Of a DNA stretch of 64,000 bases, positions 1-8,726 are shown piece after piece. Made by a program: the position numbers and the translations under genes. The stretch is taken from the NCBI RefSeq assembly GCF_012928505.1, contig NZ_JABBJN010000026.1, positions 28,502-92,501 on the forward strand, given 5' to 3'. Origin of the DNA: Achromobacter sp. Bel (lineage in GTDB: Bacteria; Pseudomonadota; Gammaproteobacteria; Burkholderiales; Burkholderiaceae_B). The notes under the pieces were generated by a model. The model saw only the letters and a program-made list of their open reading frames with translations, ran no database searches and had not been told where the DNA came from. Each line of letters starts with the position of its first letter. Position 1 is the stretch's first letter.

Positions 1-1
1 C

Positions 2-463
2 AACGACGTACGCCTGCGGTCGCACTATTCGCGCGCGGCCCCGATGCGCGTCCACGTGCACAAGGACCACCCGCTGGCGCGCACGCGCCGGGCATTGCGG
101 CTGTCGGACCTGGCGCCATACGGCTGGGCCGCGATGGACGAATCGTTCGGCGTGCGCCAGCACATCCAGGCGGCGGAGCTGGACGAGAACGTCAAGCTCA
201 AGCCCGCGTTGCTGACCAATTCGTTCAAGATCCTGTGGGAGTTCGCCAGCCAGGGGCTGGGCTATGTCGTGAACCCGCTGTCCATGCCGCTCAAGGGCGC
301 GCAGTTCCGCCAGATGGTGTCGCTGCCGCTGGCCAATCCCATCTTGAACAACAGCCGCACCCATGTCATCAGCCTGGCCGGCCGCCACCTGCCGCCCGCG
401 ACCGCCAACATGCTGCGCCACATCCTGAAGACGTTTCCCGCCCTGGAGGCCCGGCGCGCCTGA
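2..463 (+). CDS. LysR-type regulator, C-terminal part
   Basis: The reading frame is open from base 2 and ends at the TGA at 461-463, so the gene begins before the window. The visible 153 residues look like the second half of a LysR substrate-binding domain: an HPLAR segment, then a Gly-rich FASQGLGYVVNP stretch typical of the region where these proteins test inducer binding, and a short tail. The helix-turn-helix is outside the window. No target can be assigned, although the Bug receptor gene 200 bases downstream on the same strand is a natural candidate. Family assignment is by general resemblance. Confidence 0.75.
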   Translation, partial: NDVRLRSHYSRAAPMRVHVHKDHPLARTRRALRLSDLAPYGWAAMDESFGVRQHIQAAELDENVKLKPALLTNSFKILWEFASQGLGYVVNPLSMPLKGAQFRQMVSLPLANPILNNSRTHVISLAGRHLPPATANMLRHILKTFPALEARRA

Positions 464-602
464 CACGTCGGCGCTTGAACCCTGCGCGCCCGAGCCGGCC
501 ACGCTTGCGCGTGCCGCCCCAGGCCGGCTGCGCGCATCGTTGCGGAAATCACAATGATCCGACCCGTCGCCCGACATTGATGCGGGCAAACGCCGCTGCC
601 TA

Positions 603-630
603 GACTGCGTGAAGCAGTCCGGGTACCCGG
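603..630. promoter_or_regulatory. Two adjacent dyads in the leader of the Bug gene
   Basis: Bases 603-608 (GACTGC) and 614-619 (GCAGTC) form a 6-bp stem with a 5-base loop. They run into a perfect 12-bp palindrome, CCGGGTACCCGG, at 619-630. Both lie 37-64 bases before the ATG at 667 and upstream of the GGGAGA ribosome-binding site. They could be an operator or a leader hairpin; the sequence does not decide. The rest of 464-602 shows nothing recognisable. Confidence 0.4.
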
Positions 631-666
631 TTGCCTCTAAAACAGCAATGACAAGGGAGAAGCAGC

Positions 667-1656
667 ATGCGTTGGAACCTACCGGCCCGGGCGGCCGCCA
701 TTTGCCTGGCGGCCTGCGCCGCCGCCCCGCTGGCCCACGCCGCGGACTACCCCGCGGAAAAGCCCTTGAGCCTGATCGTGCCCTACCCCGCCGGCGGCGC
801 CAGCGACGCGTCGGCGCGCCAGTTCGGCGTGCACATCGCCCGTGCGCTGAAGCAGCAGGTCGTCGTGGAAAACGTGGGCGGCGGCGCCGGCATGCTGGGT
901 GCGCGCCGCGTGCTGACCAGCGCGCCCGACGGCTACACCTTCCTGCATGGTTCGGCCAACGAAGTCATCCTGAGCCCGTTCCTGAACGCGGCGGCCCGCT
1001 ACAAGCCCGAAGACTTCCGCCTGGCCCAGCCCATCAGCGAAGCCACCATCGTGCTGCTGGCGCGCGCCGACCTGCCCGTCTCGAACGTCGATGACTTCAT
1101 CGCCTATGCCAAGCGGCCGGGCGCCAAACCGCTGACCTTCGGCAGCGTCGGCGTGGGGTCGCTGTACCACATCATGACCGAGTACCTGGGACGACGCGTG
1201 GGCGCCGAATTCCTGCACGTGCCGTATCGCGGCGCGGCGCCCGCCTTGCAGGACCTGATCGGCCGCCAGGTCGATTTCGCCGTCCTGCCCTATCAGCAGG
1301 CCATGGAAGGCATGGCGGCGCAGCAGCAGTTGAAGATCCTGACCAGCTTTTCCAGCACCCTGCCCGCCCCGCTCGCCAAGCTGCCGCTGATCTCGCAAAG
1401 CAACACCATCCCGGACTTCGTCTACACGATCGCGGGCGGCTACTACGTGCGTCAGGACACGCCGGCGCTGGCGGTGGACACCTTGCGCCGTGCGGTGGGA
1501 TATGCGTTGGAGCAGCCCGAGCTGCGCGAACGGATGGAAGCCGAAGGCCGGTTGCTGCTGCGGCCGATGAGCCAGCAGGACGCCGACGCCTACGCGGTGG
1601 CGCAAGTGGCCAAGTACCGCGAAATGATCCAGGCGCTGGGGCTTAAGCCGATGTAG
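667..1656 (+). CDS. Bug/TctC-family periplasmic solute-binding protein
   Basis: 329 residues, the normal length of tripartite tricarboxylate transporter (TTT) receptors. A signal peptide occupies about residues 1-25 (cleavage after AHA). Family marks follow: VPYPAGGASD near residue 38, VENVGGGAG near 75, SAPDGYT near 93, and YRGAAPALQDL near 192, the part that grips a carboxylate through its backbone. The start has a GGGAGA ribosome-binding site. No TctA/TctB membrane subunits are nearby, as is usual for Bug proteins in this group. The ligand is unknown. The 3' end overlaps the convergent Lrp gene by 14 bases. Confidence 0.93.
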   Translation: MRWNLPARAAAICLAACAAAPLAHAADYPAEKPLSLIVPYPAGGASDASARQFGVHIARALKQQVVVENVGGGAGMLGARRVLTSAPDGYTFLHGSANEVILSPFLNAAARYKPEDFRLAQPISEATIVLLARADLPVSNVDDFIAYAKRPGAKPLTFGSVGVGSLYHIMTEYLGRRVGAEFLHVPYRGAAPALQDLIGRQVDFAVLPYQQAMEGMAAQQQLKILTSFSSTLPAPLAKLPLISQSNTIPDFVYTIAGGYYVRQDTPALAVDTLRRAVGYALEQPELRERMEAEGRLLLRPMSQQDADAYAVAQVAKYREMIQALGLKPM

Positions 1657-2113
1657 GTACCGGCACCGTCAGGCCGTTCTTCACGCGGTTCATCACGACC
1701 AGCGTGGAGAAGCGCTTGACGTTGGCGTCGCCCCAGAAGTGGCGCTGCGCGAAGACCTCGTATTCAGCCATGTCGGACATCGTCAGCGTCAGCACGAAAT
1801 CGACCTCGCCCGTCACCGACAGGCACTGCATGATCTCGGGCGCGCCCTGCATCGCGCGCTTGAACTGATCCAGCTTGTCGGCGCGCTCGCTCTCCAGCGA
1901 CACCAGCACCACCATCATGATCCCCCGCCCGACGGCGGCGGGATCCACCACCGACACGTCGGCCGTGACCACCTTGGACTCGCGCAGCCGCTTCATGCGG
2001 CGCAGGCAGGACACGGGCGACAGGTTCACGCGCTCGGCGACGTCCTGGCTGGTGCGCTGGTTGTCTTCCTGCAGGCTATGCAGGATCTGGAGGTCGAAAT
2101 CGTCTAGTTCCAT
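1643..2113 (-). CDS. Lrp/AsnC-family transcriptional regulator
   Basis: 156 residues with the two expected parts. An N-terminal winged HTH (about 1-60) includes LDDFDLQILHSLQEDNQRT and RVNLSPVSCLRRMKRL. A C-terminal RAM/AsnC ligand-binding domain includes the GEVDFVLTLTMSDMAEYE segment. Members bind amino acids and act on adjacent amino-acid genes. It is transcribed away from the LysE-type exporter at 2306, with a 192-base shared spacer, so control of that exporter is the obvious inference, as in the LysG/ArgP and Lrp-type exporter pairs. It overlaps the Bug gene tail-to-tail. Confidence 0.92.
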   Translation of the reverse strand: MELDDFDLQILHSLQEDNQRTSQDVAERVNLSPVSCLRRMKRLRESKVVTADVSVVDPAAVGRGIMMVVLVSLESERADKLDQFKRAMQGAPEIMQCLSVTGEVDFVLTLTMSDMAEYEVFAQRHFWGDANVKRFSTLVVMNRVKNGLTVPVPTSA

Positions 2114-2305
2114 GGGGTCTCGGAACGCATGGGGATCTGGCCAGAGACGGCCATCGCCAGATTCTAATCCCGGCGGCGACGGAATCCGGCCCCATTTCGA
2201 CGGGAAACTTCATTTTGGGCCCGCCGGACGCAGGAAATAGTCAGGCGCCTTGCTTACACTGGGAGCCTGCCACCCGCCACGCGGGATTTCCAGCCGTATC
2301 CCGCA

Positions 2306-2950
2306 ATGCCCTCACTCCAGCTTTTCCTGCTTTTCCTCGCCGCCGACGCGGCGCTCAAACTCACGCCCGGCCCGGACATGGCGCTGACGCTGTCGCGCGG
2401 CATGACGCAAGGATTCCGGCCCGCCTTCCACAGCGTGCTGGGCAACGTGGCGGCCGGCTTCATCCAGGTGCCGGCCGTGGTGTTGGGCCTGGCATCCGTG
2501 CTGCGCGCCTTTCCGGCGCTGTTCGTGGGCATCAAGGCGGCGGGCGGGCTGTACCTGGGCTACCTGGGCGTCAAGGCGATCATCCGCTGCGCGCAGTCGG
2601 CCGACGTGTCCTTGAGCGCCCGGCCGGGCGACGCCCGCGACGCCTTCTGGCAGGGCTTCATGACCAATCTGCTGAACCCGAAGGTGCTGTTGTTCATGAT
2701 CGCCTTCCTGCCGCAGTTCACCACCCCCGATAACGGGCCGGTCTGGATCCAGATGCTGGTGCTGGGCATCACGATGAAGGTGCTTAGCCTGCCCTATGGC
2801 AGCTTCTTCGCCTATGGCGCGTCGCGCATCCGCGGCTGGGTCGGGCGCAATCCGTGGTTCCTGCGGATGCAGCAAGGCCTGCTGGGCGCCATCATGGTCG
2901 GCCTGGCGTTGTTTGTGCTTTACTCCACCGCCGCGAACCCAAGCCCTTGA
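2306..2950 (+). CDS. LysE/RhtB-family amino-acid exporter
   Basis: 214 residues, very hydrophobic, with about six membrane segments, matching the LysE/RhtB family length. The N-terminal TPGPDMALTLSRG segment is the family signature (PGP). A Gly-rich segment GLYLGYLGVKAI near residue 90 and FMTNLLNPKVLLF near 117 are also typical. It likely exports an amino acid or derivative across the inner membrane. The divergent Lrp/AsnC gene at 1643-2113 is its probable regulator. The substrate cannot be read from sequence. Confidence 0.92.
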   Translation: MPSLQLFLLFLAADAALKLTPGPDMALTLSRGMTQGFRPAFHSVLGNVAAGFIQVPAVVLGLASVLRAFPALFVGIKAAGGLYLGYLGVKAIIRCAQSADVSLSARPGDARDAFWQGFMTNLLNPKVLLFMIAFLPQFTTPDNGPVWIQMLVLGITMKVLSLPYGSFFAYGASRIRGWVGRNPWFLRMQQGLLGAIMVGLALFVLYSTAANPSP

Positions 2951-3014
2951 TGCCTGGTCCACGCCCTGTTGATCTCCCGCACTGCCTCAACGCATTGAGC
3001 TTCACCCCGCCGCC

Positions 3015-3920
3015 ATGACCGCCGCCACGCTGAATTCCGGGCACAACGCCTCGGCCTCCACCCTGCTTCCCACCCTGTCGCTGATTGGCGCCATGGCCTC
3101 GCTGTGCATCGGCACCTCGTTCGCCAAGTCGCTATTTCCCGAAGTGGGCGCGCAGGGCACCACCGCCTACCGCATCGTCATCGGCGCCATCATCCTGATC
3201 GCGTTCTGGCGTCCGTGGCGCTTTCCGCTGACCCGCCAGAACGCGGCCAGGATCGCCCTGTATGGCGTCACGCTGGCCTGCATGAACCTGCTGTTCTACA
3301 TGGCGTTGCGCACGCTGCCGCTGGGCATTGCGATCGCCATTGAATTCACCGGGCCGCTGACCCTGGCGGTGGTCTTGTCGCGGCGCGCGATCGATTTCGT
3401 CTGGATCGCCTGTGCGCTGGCCGGACTGGTGCTGCTGATCCCCACCGGCCAATCCATCCACGACCTGGACCCGACGGGCATCGCCTACGCACTGGCCGCC
3501 GCGGTCTGCTGGGCGCTCTACATCATCTTCGGCAAGATGGCCGGGAACGTGCACGGCGGGCAGGCGACGTCGCTGGGCCTGCTGGCGGCCACGATGGTCG
3601 CGCTGCCCGTGGGCGCCGCCCATGCGGGCATGGCCCTGCTGGACCCCAAGCTGATCCTGGCCGGCATCGGCGTGGGCATCCTGTCCAGTGCGCTGCCGTA
3701 CTCGTTGGAAATGGTGGCGTTGCGGCGCTTGCCGCAAAAGACCTTCGGCGTGCTGCTCAGCATGGAACCCGCAATGGGCGCGCTGGCCGGCGTGATCGTG
3801 CTGAACGAACACCTGACCCAGACACAATGGCTGGCCATCTGCGGGATCATCGTGGCGTCGGCCGGTTGCGCGGCGACCGCGCAACGCAGCCGCAAGGCCC
3901 AGGTGCCCGCACCCGACTAA
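3015..3920 (+). CDS. DMT/EamA-family transporter (RhtA-like)
   Basis: 301 residues with two EamA repeats, about ten membrane helices in all. The first repeat ends near residue 135 (GLVLLIPTGQS). The second includes SSALPYSLEMVALRRLPQKTFGVLLSMEPAMGALAGVIVLNE, close to the RhtA/YdcZ type of homoserine and threonine exporter. Only 64 bases separate it from the LysE gene, and both are exporter families for amino acids, so co-expression is plausible. The substrate is inferred only at family level. Confidence 0.9.
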   Translation: MTAATLNSGHNASASTLLPTLSLIGAMASLCIGTSFAKSLFPEVGAQGTTAYRIVIGAIILIAFWRPWRFPLTRQNAARIALYGVTLACMNLLFYMALRTLPLGIAIAIEFTGPLTLAVVLSRRAIDFVWIACALAGLVLLIPTGQSIHDLDPTGIAYALAAAVCWALYIIFGKMAGNVHGGQATSLGLLAATMVALPVGAAHAGMALLDPKLILAGIGVGILSSALPYSLEMVALRRLPQKTFGVLLSMEPAMGALAGVIVLNEHLTQTQWLAICGIIVASAGCAATAQRSRKAQVPAPD

Positions 3921-3939
3921 GGCATGCGCCGTCAGTCGG
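3913..3939. terminator. Candidate hairpin between convergent genes
   Basis: CCGACT (3913-3918) pairs with AGTCGG (3934-3939), and within the loop GGC/GCC can pair around ATGC. It spans the stop codons of the convergent EamA and Bug genes. There is no U-tract, so it is a weak terminator call. Confidence 0.3.
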
Positions 3940-4912
3940 CCGATATGCCCTGCTGGCGGATCACCGCGCCCCAGCGGTCGCGTTCCTCGCTCGCGTAGGC
4001 AAAGAACGCGTCCGGCGTGCTGCCGGCGGGTTCCATGCCTTGCAAGGTCAGTTGCTTGACCACGTCGGGCGACTGCAGCGCGGCCACGATGGCGCGGCTT
4101 AGCTTTTCCACGATAGGCTTGGGCGTCCTGGCCGGGGCCACCACGCCTTGCCACGCTGCGGCTTCCAGGGGATAGGCGCCGGCCTCCCCGAAGGTTGGCA
4201 CGTCGGGCAGCAGCGCCGACCGTTGCGCGGCCGGTACGGCGATGGCGCGCAGCTTGCCCGCCTGGATCAACGGCCGTGCCGCGGCCAGGTCGGCCATCAT
4301 CAGGGGCACAACCCCCGAAGCCACGTCTTGCAAGGCGGGCGGCGTGCCCTTGTAGGGGATAGCGGTGGCCTGCCCGCCGAAGGTCTGCAGAAACAGTTCC
4401 ATGGCCAGATGATGCGGACTGCCCACGCCCAGCGAGGCGTAGCTGGCCTGCTTGCCGCTACGCAGATACATCAAGACGTCGGTCATGGTGGTCAGGTCGG
4501 AAGCCGGCGACGCCACCAGGACGATGGGCAGGTTCACCAGCGTGGACACCATCACCAGGTTGCGGAACGGCTCGTAAGGCAGGTTCTTGTACAACGACGG
4601 ATTCAGCGCCAGCGTGCTCATGCCGGCCGTCATCAGCGTATAGCCGTCCGGCGCGGCGCGGGCGGTCTCCTGCGCGGCAACGATGGTGGCGGCGCCGGGG
4701 CGGTTTTCAACCACCACGGTCTGGCCCAGCGAGTCGCCCACGTGCTTGGCGACGATGCGGGTCGCCAGGTCGCTGCCACCGCCGGGACTGAATGGCACCA
4801 GCCATCGGATCGGGTGGTCCGGATATTCCGCGGCCAGCGCATTGACGGAAAACGCGGCGGCAGCCGACAGCGCCGCGACCAGCAACGCGCGGCGGATGAT
4901 GCTTGTACTCAT
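3932..4912 (-). CDS. Bug/TctC-family periplasmic solute-binding protein
   Basis: 326 residues from the ATG at 4912. I chose this start because AGGAG lies just upstream and a clear signal peptide follows (about 1-28, ending ALA before EYPDHPIR). Family marks are VPFSPGGGSD, VENRPGAATI, AAPDGYTLMTAG and YKGTPPALQDV. The gene follows the hydroxypyruvate-isomerase-like gene by 29 bases, so the two are probably one unit at the end of the large leftward operon. The ligand is unknown, possibly a small hydroxy acid given the neighbour. Confidence 0.93.
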   Translation of the reverse strand: MSTSIIRRALLVAALSAAAAFSVNALAAEYPDHPIRWLVPFSPGGGSDLATRIVAKHVGDSLGQTVVVENRPGAATIVAAQETARAAPDGYTLMTAGMSTLALNPSLYKNLPYEPFRNLVMVSTLVNLPIVLVASPASDLTTMTDVLMYLRSGKQASYASLGVGSPHHLAMELFLQTFGGQATAIPYKGTPPALQDVASGVVPLMMADLAAARPLIQAGKLRAIAVPAAQRSALLPDVPTFGEAGAYPLEAAAWQGVVAPARTPKPIVEKLSRAIVAALQSPDVVKQLTLQGMEPAGSTPDAFFAYASEERDRWGAVIRQQGISAD

Positions 4913-4941
4913 GACCTGGTCTCCTGAAATCGTCGCGTCCA

Positions 4942-5727
4942 TCAACCCCGGGCGGGGGACAGCCAGCGCAGGCCGGCGGAGGTATCGCCTGCCGGCCGGT
5001 ATTCGCAGCCGATCCACCCCCGGTAGTCCAGCTCGCGCAGCACACCGAAGACCCAGCCGTAATCCAGTTCACCGCGATCCGGCTCGTGGCGCAACGGCAC
5101 GCCGGCGATCTGCAGATGCCCCACGCGTCCGGTCGGCAGGTATTCCCGCAGCTTGGCGGTGACGTCGCCTTCGACAATCTGGCAATGGTACAGGTCCATC
5201 TGTACCTTCAGATTGGGCGCGTTGACAGCCTGCACGACCGCATGGGCATCGTCTTGGCGGTTGAGGATATAGCCGGGGATGTCGCGCGTGTTGATGGGTT
5301 CGATCAACACCGTGACGCCCGCCGAACGGGCCTGGCGCGCGGCCCAGTCCAGGTTCTCGCGGTAGCAGTCCAGCAGGGCCTCGCGCGGCACGTCGGCCGG
5401 CGCCAGGCCCGCCATCACGTGGACATTCGAGCAGGACAATGCCGTCGCGTAGGACAGCGCCTGTTCGATCCCGGCCTGGAATTCCGCCTGCCGGCCGGGC
5501 AAGGCGGCCAGCCCGCGTTCGCCCTGGCTGACCACGCCGGGCGGTGCATTGAACAGGACTTGCGACACGCCGGCCGCATCCATGCGTTCCCGCACGAAGG
5601 CCGCGGGCGCTTCATACGGGAACATGCATTCCACGCCCAGAAAGCCATCCGCCGCCGCAGCGGCGTAGCGGTCCAGGAACGCGTGTTCCGGGTACATCAT
5701 CGACAGATTAGCGGCGAATTTCAGCAT
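4942..5727 (-). CDS. Hydroxypyruvate isomerase/OtnI-like sugar-acid isomerase
   Basis: 261 residues from the ATG at 5727; longer upstream starts add non-conserved residues. It is a TIM barrel of the xylose-isomerase-like superfamily. Visible family segments are [16 protein letters not shown] at the N-terminus, [18 protein letters not shown] with the metal-binding Glu, [12 protein letters not shown] with an Asp/His pair, and GWIGCEYRP with the last Glu ligand. It closely resembles the tetronate-cluster isomerase at 45608-46393, so it is a paralogue. Here it is beside a Bug receptor and downstream of the HMG-CoA lyase gene. Its substrate may be hydroxypyruvate or a 2-oxo sugar acid. Confidence 0.9.
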   Translation of the reverse strand: MLKFAANLSMMYPEHAFLDRYAAAAADGFLGVECMFPYEAPAAFVRERMDAAGVSQVLFNAPPGVVSQGERGLAALPGRQAEFQAGIEQALSYATALSCSNVHVMAGLAPADVPREALLDCYRENLDWAARQARSAGVTVLIEPINTRDIPGYILNRQDDAHAVVQAVNAPNLKVQMDLYHCQIVEGDVTAKLREYLPTGRVGHLQIAGVPLRHEPDRGELDYGWVFGVLRELDYRGWIGCEYRPAGDTSAGLRWLSPARG

Positions 5728-5840
5728 GGCGGGCTCCGGGCCGGGCGGCATTCCCGGCAACTTAGCACACCACGCGCCGCTCGGGCGTCTGCCGCCAGAA
5801 CCCCTCCGTGGGCATCAAGCGCCCAAAGCGGGCGCCGGAT

Positions 5841-6782
5841 TCAGACGCCGAAGTCGGGCGCCGGATGCAGCGTCAGGCGCGGCCCCGCCTTCAAGATCTG
5901 GCTGGGGATGTCGTGCCCGACCAGCGCGGGCAGGGTCGCCGCGATACCCAGGATGCGGGTCAGGTCCACGCCCGTGTCGTAACCCATCAGCTCCAGCATG
6001 TGCACCAGCTCTTCCGTGCAGACGTTGCCGCTGGCGCCTGGCGCATACGGGCAGCCGCCCAACCCGCCCAGCGACGCGTCGAAGCGATCGATACCCGCCT
6101 CCAGCGCCGCCAGCGTGTTGGCCAGCGCCATGCCGCGCGTGTTGTGGAAGTGCAGGGTCGTGGTCAGGTCCGGGAACAACCGGCGAACCTCGCGGCTGAT
6201 CTTGCCCACCTGCGTGGGATACGCCATGCCGGTCGTGTCGCACAGGGTCACGCCATCCACCCCCAAGGCCGCGAAGCGCCCCACCAGTTCCAGCACGTCG
6301 AAGGCGTTGATGTCGCCTTCCATCGGGCAGCCGAACACGGTGGACAACGACACGTTGACCGCGACCCGGCTGCCGCGCACCACGTTGACCACGTCGCTCA
6401 GTTGCTCGAAGGACTGCTCACGCGTCATGCGCAGGTTGGCGCGGTTGTGGGTCTCGCTGACGGACATCACCAGGTTGACCTCGTCCACATTGCACTCCAG
6501 CGCCCGTTGCGCGCCACGCACGTTGGGCACCAGCACCGTGTAGACCACATCCGGGTTGCGGTCGATCTGGTGCATCACGGCTTCGGCGTCGCGCAACGCG
6601 GGGATCGCCTTGGGCGACGTGAAGGACGTGGCCTCGATCTTGGCGAATCCGCTTTGGGACAACGCATTGATGAAGTCGATCTTGTCCTGCGTCTCGATGA
6701 ACTGCTTTTCGTTCTGGAAGCCGTCCCGGGGCGCCACGTCCTGGATGTACAGCTTCTTGCGGGTTGCGCTCGGTTCGTTCAT
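5841..6782 (-). CDS. mvaB: Hydroxymethylglutaryl-CoA lyase (HMGL-like)
   Basis: 313 residues. The start is the ATG at 6782, just after the CoA-transferase stop. It cleaves 3-hydroxy-3-methylglutaryl-CoA to acetyl-CoA and acetoacetate. HMGL hallmarks are visible: DVAPRDGFQNE with the catalytic Arg-Asp at 19-20, EATSFTSPK near 50, the metal-binding HFHNTRG motif near 230, and the flexible loop GGLGGCPYAPGASGN near 260 with the catalytic Cys. These match the human and Pseudomonas enzymes more closely than generic citramalate/homocitrate synthases. Being last after the CoA-transferase and transporter genes, it is the likely end of a degradative route. A related 3-hydroxyacyl-CoA substrate remains possible. 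Confidence 0.9.
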   Translation of the reverse strand: MNEPSATRKKLYIQDVAPRDGFQNEKQFIETQDKIDFINALSQSGFAKIEATSFTSPKAIPALRDAEAVMHQIDRNPDVVYTVLVPNVRGAQRALECNVDEVNLVMSVSETHNRANLRMTREQSFEQLSDVVNVVRGSRVAVNVSLSTVFGCPMEGDINAFDVLELVGRFAALGVDGVTLCDTTGMAYPTQVGKISREVRRLFPDLTTTLHFHNTRGMALANTLAALEAGIDRFDASLGGLGGCPYAPGASGNVCTEELVHMLELMGYDTGVDLTRILGIAATLPALVGHDIPSQILKAGPRLTLHPAPDFGV

Positions 6783-6793
6783 GGCGGTCCTTT

Positions 6794-7984
6794 TCAGATG
6801 ATGCCGCGCGCGCGCCAGTCGGCGCGCTTGCCCTCGTCGATGCCCAGGCCGGCCAGCACGTCGTCCGTATCCTGGCCCAGGGCGGGCGCGGCGCTGCGCA
6901 CCTCGCCCGGCGTCTCCGACAGCTTGGGCACGATGCCCGGCAGCTTGATCGGCGTGCCGTCCGGCAATGCGCCGTCCAGGATCATGCCGCGCGCCTGGTA
7001 GTGGGGATCGGTAGCGATGTCGGCCACGTCGTAGATCTTGCCGGCCGGTATCTGCCCTTCGTTCAGGCGGGCCAGGACCTCGTCCAGCGGATGCTGGCCG
7101 GTCCATTGCGAAATGGCGTCGTCCAGCATCACCACGTGCTTGACGCGGCCGGCGTTGTTGGCCAGTTCCGGAGATTCGGCCAGATCCGGGCGGCCGATCA
7201 CGCCCATCAGGCGCTTGAAGATGCTGTCGCCGTTGCCTGCCACCAGCACGTACTTGTTGTCCTGGCAGCGGTAGGCGTTGCTGGGCGCGATACCCGGCAG
7301 GCTGCTGCCCGCCGGCTGGCGCACTTCGCCGAACACGGCGTATTCCGGCAGCAGGCTCTCCATCATGTTGAAGACGGACTCGTACAGCGCCACGTCGATC
7401 ATCTGGCCCTGGCCGTTCTGGTCGCGCGCACGCAGCGCCAGCAGGATGCCGATCACGCCATGCAGCGCCGACAGCGAATCGCCGATGGAAATGCCCACGC
7501 GCACGGGTGTGCGGTCCGGCTCGCCGCTCAGGTGGCGCAGGCCGCCCATGGCCTCGCCGATGGCGCCAAAGCCCGGCAGGTCGCGGTACGGGCCGGTCTG
7601 GCCATACCCCGACACGCGCAGCATCACCAGACGCGGATTGATCGCGCGCAGGTCTTCCCAGCCCAGGCCCCAACCTTCCATCGTGCCCGGCTTGAAGTTC
7701 TCGACCACGACGTCGATATCCTTGACCAGGGCGCGGATCAGGTCCTGCGCCTCGGGCTGGCGCAGGTCCAGGCTGACCGATTTCTTGTTGCGCGACTGCA
7801 CCTGCCACCAGACGGACGTGCCGTCGTGGATCAGGCGCCAGTTACGCAGGGGATCGCCCTTGCCGGGCGGCTCGATCTTGATCACCTCGGCGCCGAATTC
7901 GCCCAGCATCTTGGCGGCGAAGGGGCCGGCGATCAGCTGGCCCAACTCCAGCACACGGATCCCGCTCAAAGGTTTGGATGACAT
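6794..7984 (-). CDS. Class III CoA-transferase (CaiB/BaiF family)
   Basis: 396 residues from the ATG at 7984. Family III transferases move CoA between carboxylic acids through an aspartyl-CoA anhydride; the Asp in GISIGDSLSALHG falls at residue 169, the same number as the nucleophile of formyl-CoA transferase. Other marks are RVLELGQLIAGPFAAKMLGEFGAEVIKIE at the N-terminus, described here by its ends (residues 10-38), and ENFKPGTMEGWGLG near 95. It sits between LivF and HMG-CoA lyase with 10-11-base gaps. In context it should make the CoA ester that the lyase cleaves; mammalian family III SUGCT uses glutarate and 3-hydroxy-3-methylglutarate, which supports an HMG role. Confidence 0.9.
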   Translation of the reverse strand: MSSKPLSGIRVLELGQLIAGPFAAKMLGEFGAEVIKIEPPGKGDPLRNWRLIHDGTSVWWQVQSRNKKSVSLDLRQPEAQDLIRALVKDIDVVVENFKPGTMEGWGLGWEDLRAINPRLVMLRVSGYGQTGPYRDLPGFGAIGEAMGGLRHLSGEPDRTPVRVGISIGDSLSALHGVIGILLALRARDQNGQGQMIDVALYESVFNMMESLLPEYAVFGEVRQPAGSSLPGIAPSNAYRCQDNKYVLVAGNGDSIFKRLMGVIGRPDLAESPELANNAGRVKHVVMLDDAISQWTGQHPLDEVLARLNEGQIPAGKIYDVADIATDPHYQARGMILDGALPDGTPIKLPGIVPKLSETPGEVRSAAPALGQDTDDVLAGLGIDEGKRADWRARGII

Positions 7985-7994
7985 GATTGCCTCG

Positions 7995-8717
7995 TCAGCT
8001 CTTGTGTTTTCCCAGATAGGCCTCGCGCACGCGCTCGCTGGCCAACAATTCCTGGCCGGTGCCCTCCATGACGATGGCGCCCACCTCCAGCACATAGGCG
8101 CGGTCCGAGATCGCCAGCGCCTGATTGGCCATCTGCTCGACCAGCAGGATCGTCATGCCGCGCTCTTTCAACGACTTGATGATCTTGAAGATCTCGGCCA
8201 CGATCAGCGGCGCCAGCCCCAGGGACGGCTCGTCCAGCATCAGGATGCGCGGCTTGCTCATCAGCGCACGGCAGATGGCCAGCATCTGCTGTTCGCCGCC
8301 CGACAGCGTGCCCGCGTACTGGTCCCGGCGCTCTTTCAGGCGCGGGAACATCGCAAAGCAGCGTTCGATCTCGACCGCAAGTTCCGCCGGCGGCTCCTTG
8401 CGCAGAAAGGCGCCCAGCATCAGGTTGTCGAATACGGTTTGGTCCGGGAACACCTGGCGGCCTTCCGGCACGTGGGCGATGCCCAGCCCCACCCGCTTGT
8501 GCGCGCTGACGCCACCCAGGTCCTGCCCGGCGAACGCGATGGACCCCGTGGACTTCTCGATGCCCGACAGCGCGCGCATCATCGTGCTCTTGCCCGCGCC
8601 GTTGCCGCCGATAATGGTCACGATCTCGTTCGTGTCCACATGCAGCGACACCCGCTTCAATGCATTGACGGCGCCGTAGCTGACCGCCAGGTCTTTGATA
8701 TCCAGTAATCGGCTCAT
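7995..8717 (-). CDS. livF: LIV-type ABC transporter ATPase, LivF-like
   Basis: 240 residues, the usual LivF size. Walker A GGNGAGKST is near residue 38, the signature LSGGEQQ near 135, and Walker B ILMLDEPSLGL near 155, followed by the typical LVEQMANQALAISDRAYVLE tail region (about 185-205). With the LivG half of the fused gene upstream it forms the ATPase pair of a branched-chain-amino-acid-type importer. The small gaps (9 bases upstream, 10 downstream to the CoA-transferase) show that transporter and enzymes share one transcript. The true substrate is probably a carboxylate rather than an amino acid. Confidence 0.93.
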   Translation of the reverse strand: MSRLLDIKDLAVSYGAVNALKRVSLHVDTNEIVTIIGGNGAGKSTMMRALSGIEKSTGSIAFAGQDLGGVSAHKRVGLGIAHVPEGRQVFPDQTVFDNLMLGAFLRKEPPAELAVEIERCFAMFPRLKERRDQYAGTLSGGEQQMLAICRALMSKPRILMLDEPSLGLAPLIVAEIFKIIKSLKERGMTILLVEQMANQALAISDRAYVLEVGAIVMEGTGQELLASERVREAYLGKHKS

Positions 8718-8726
8718 GGTGGTCTC

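Noticed and set aside
5841..7808. A 655-codon frame suggesting an HMG-CoA lyase fusion
   Set aside because: The first 342 residues are an out-of-frame reading of the CoA-transferase gene. The lyase has its own ATG and normal length from 6782.
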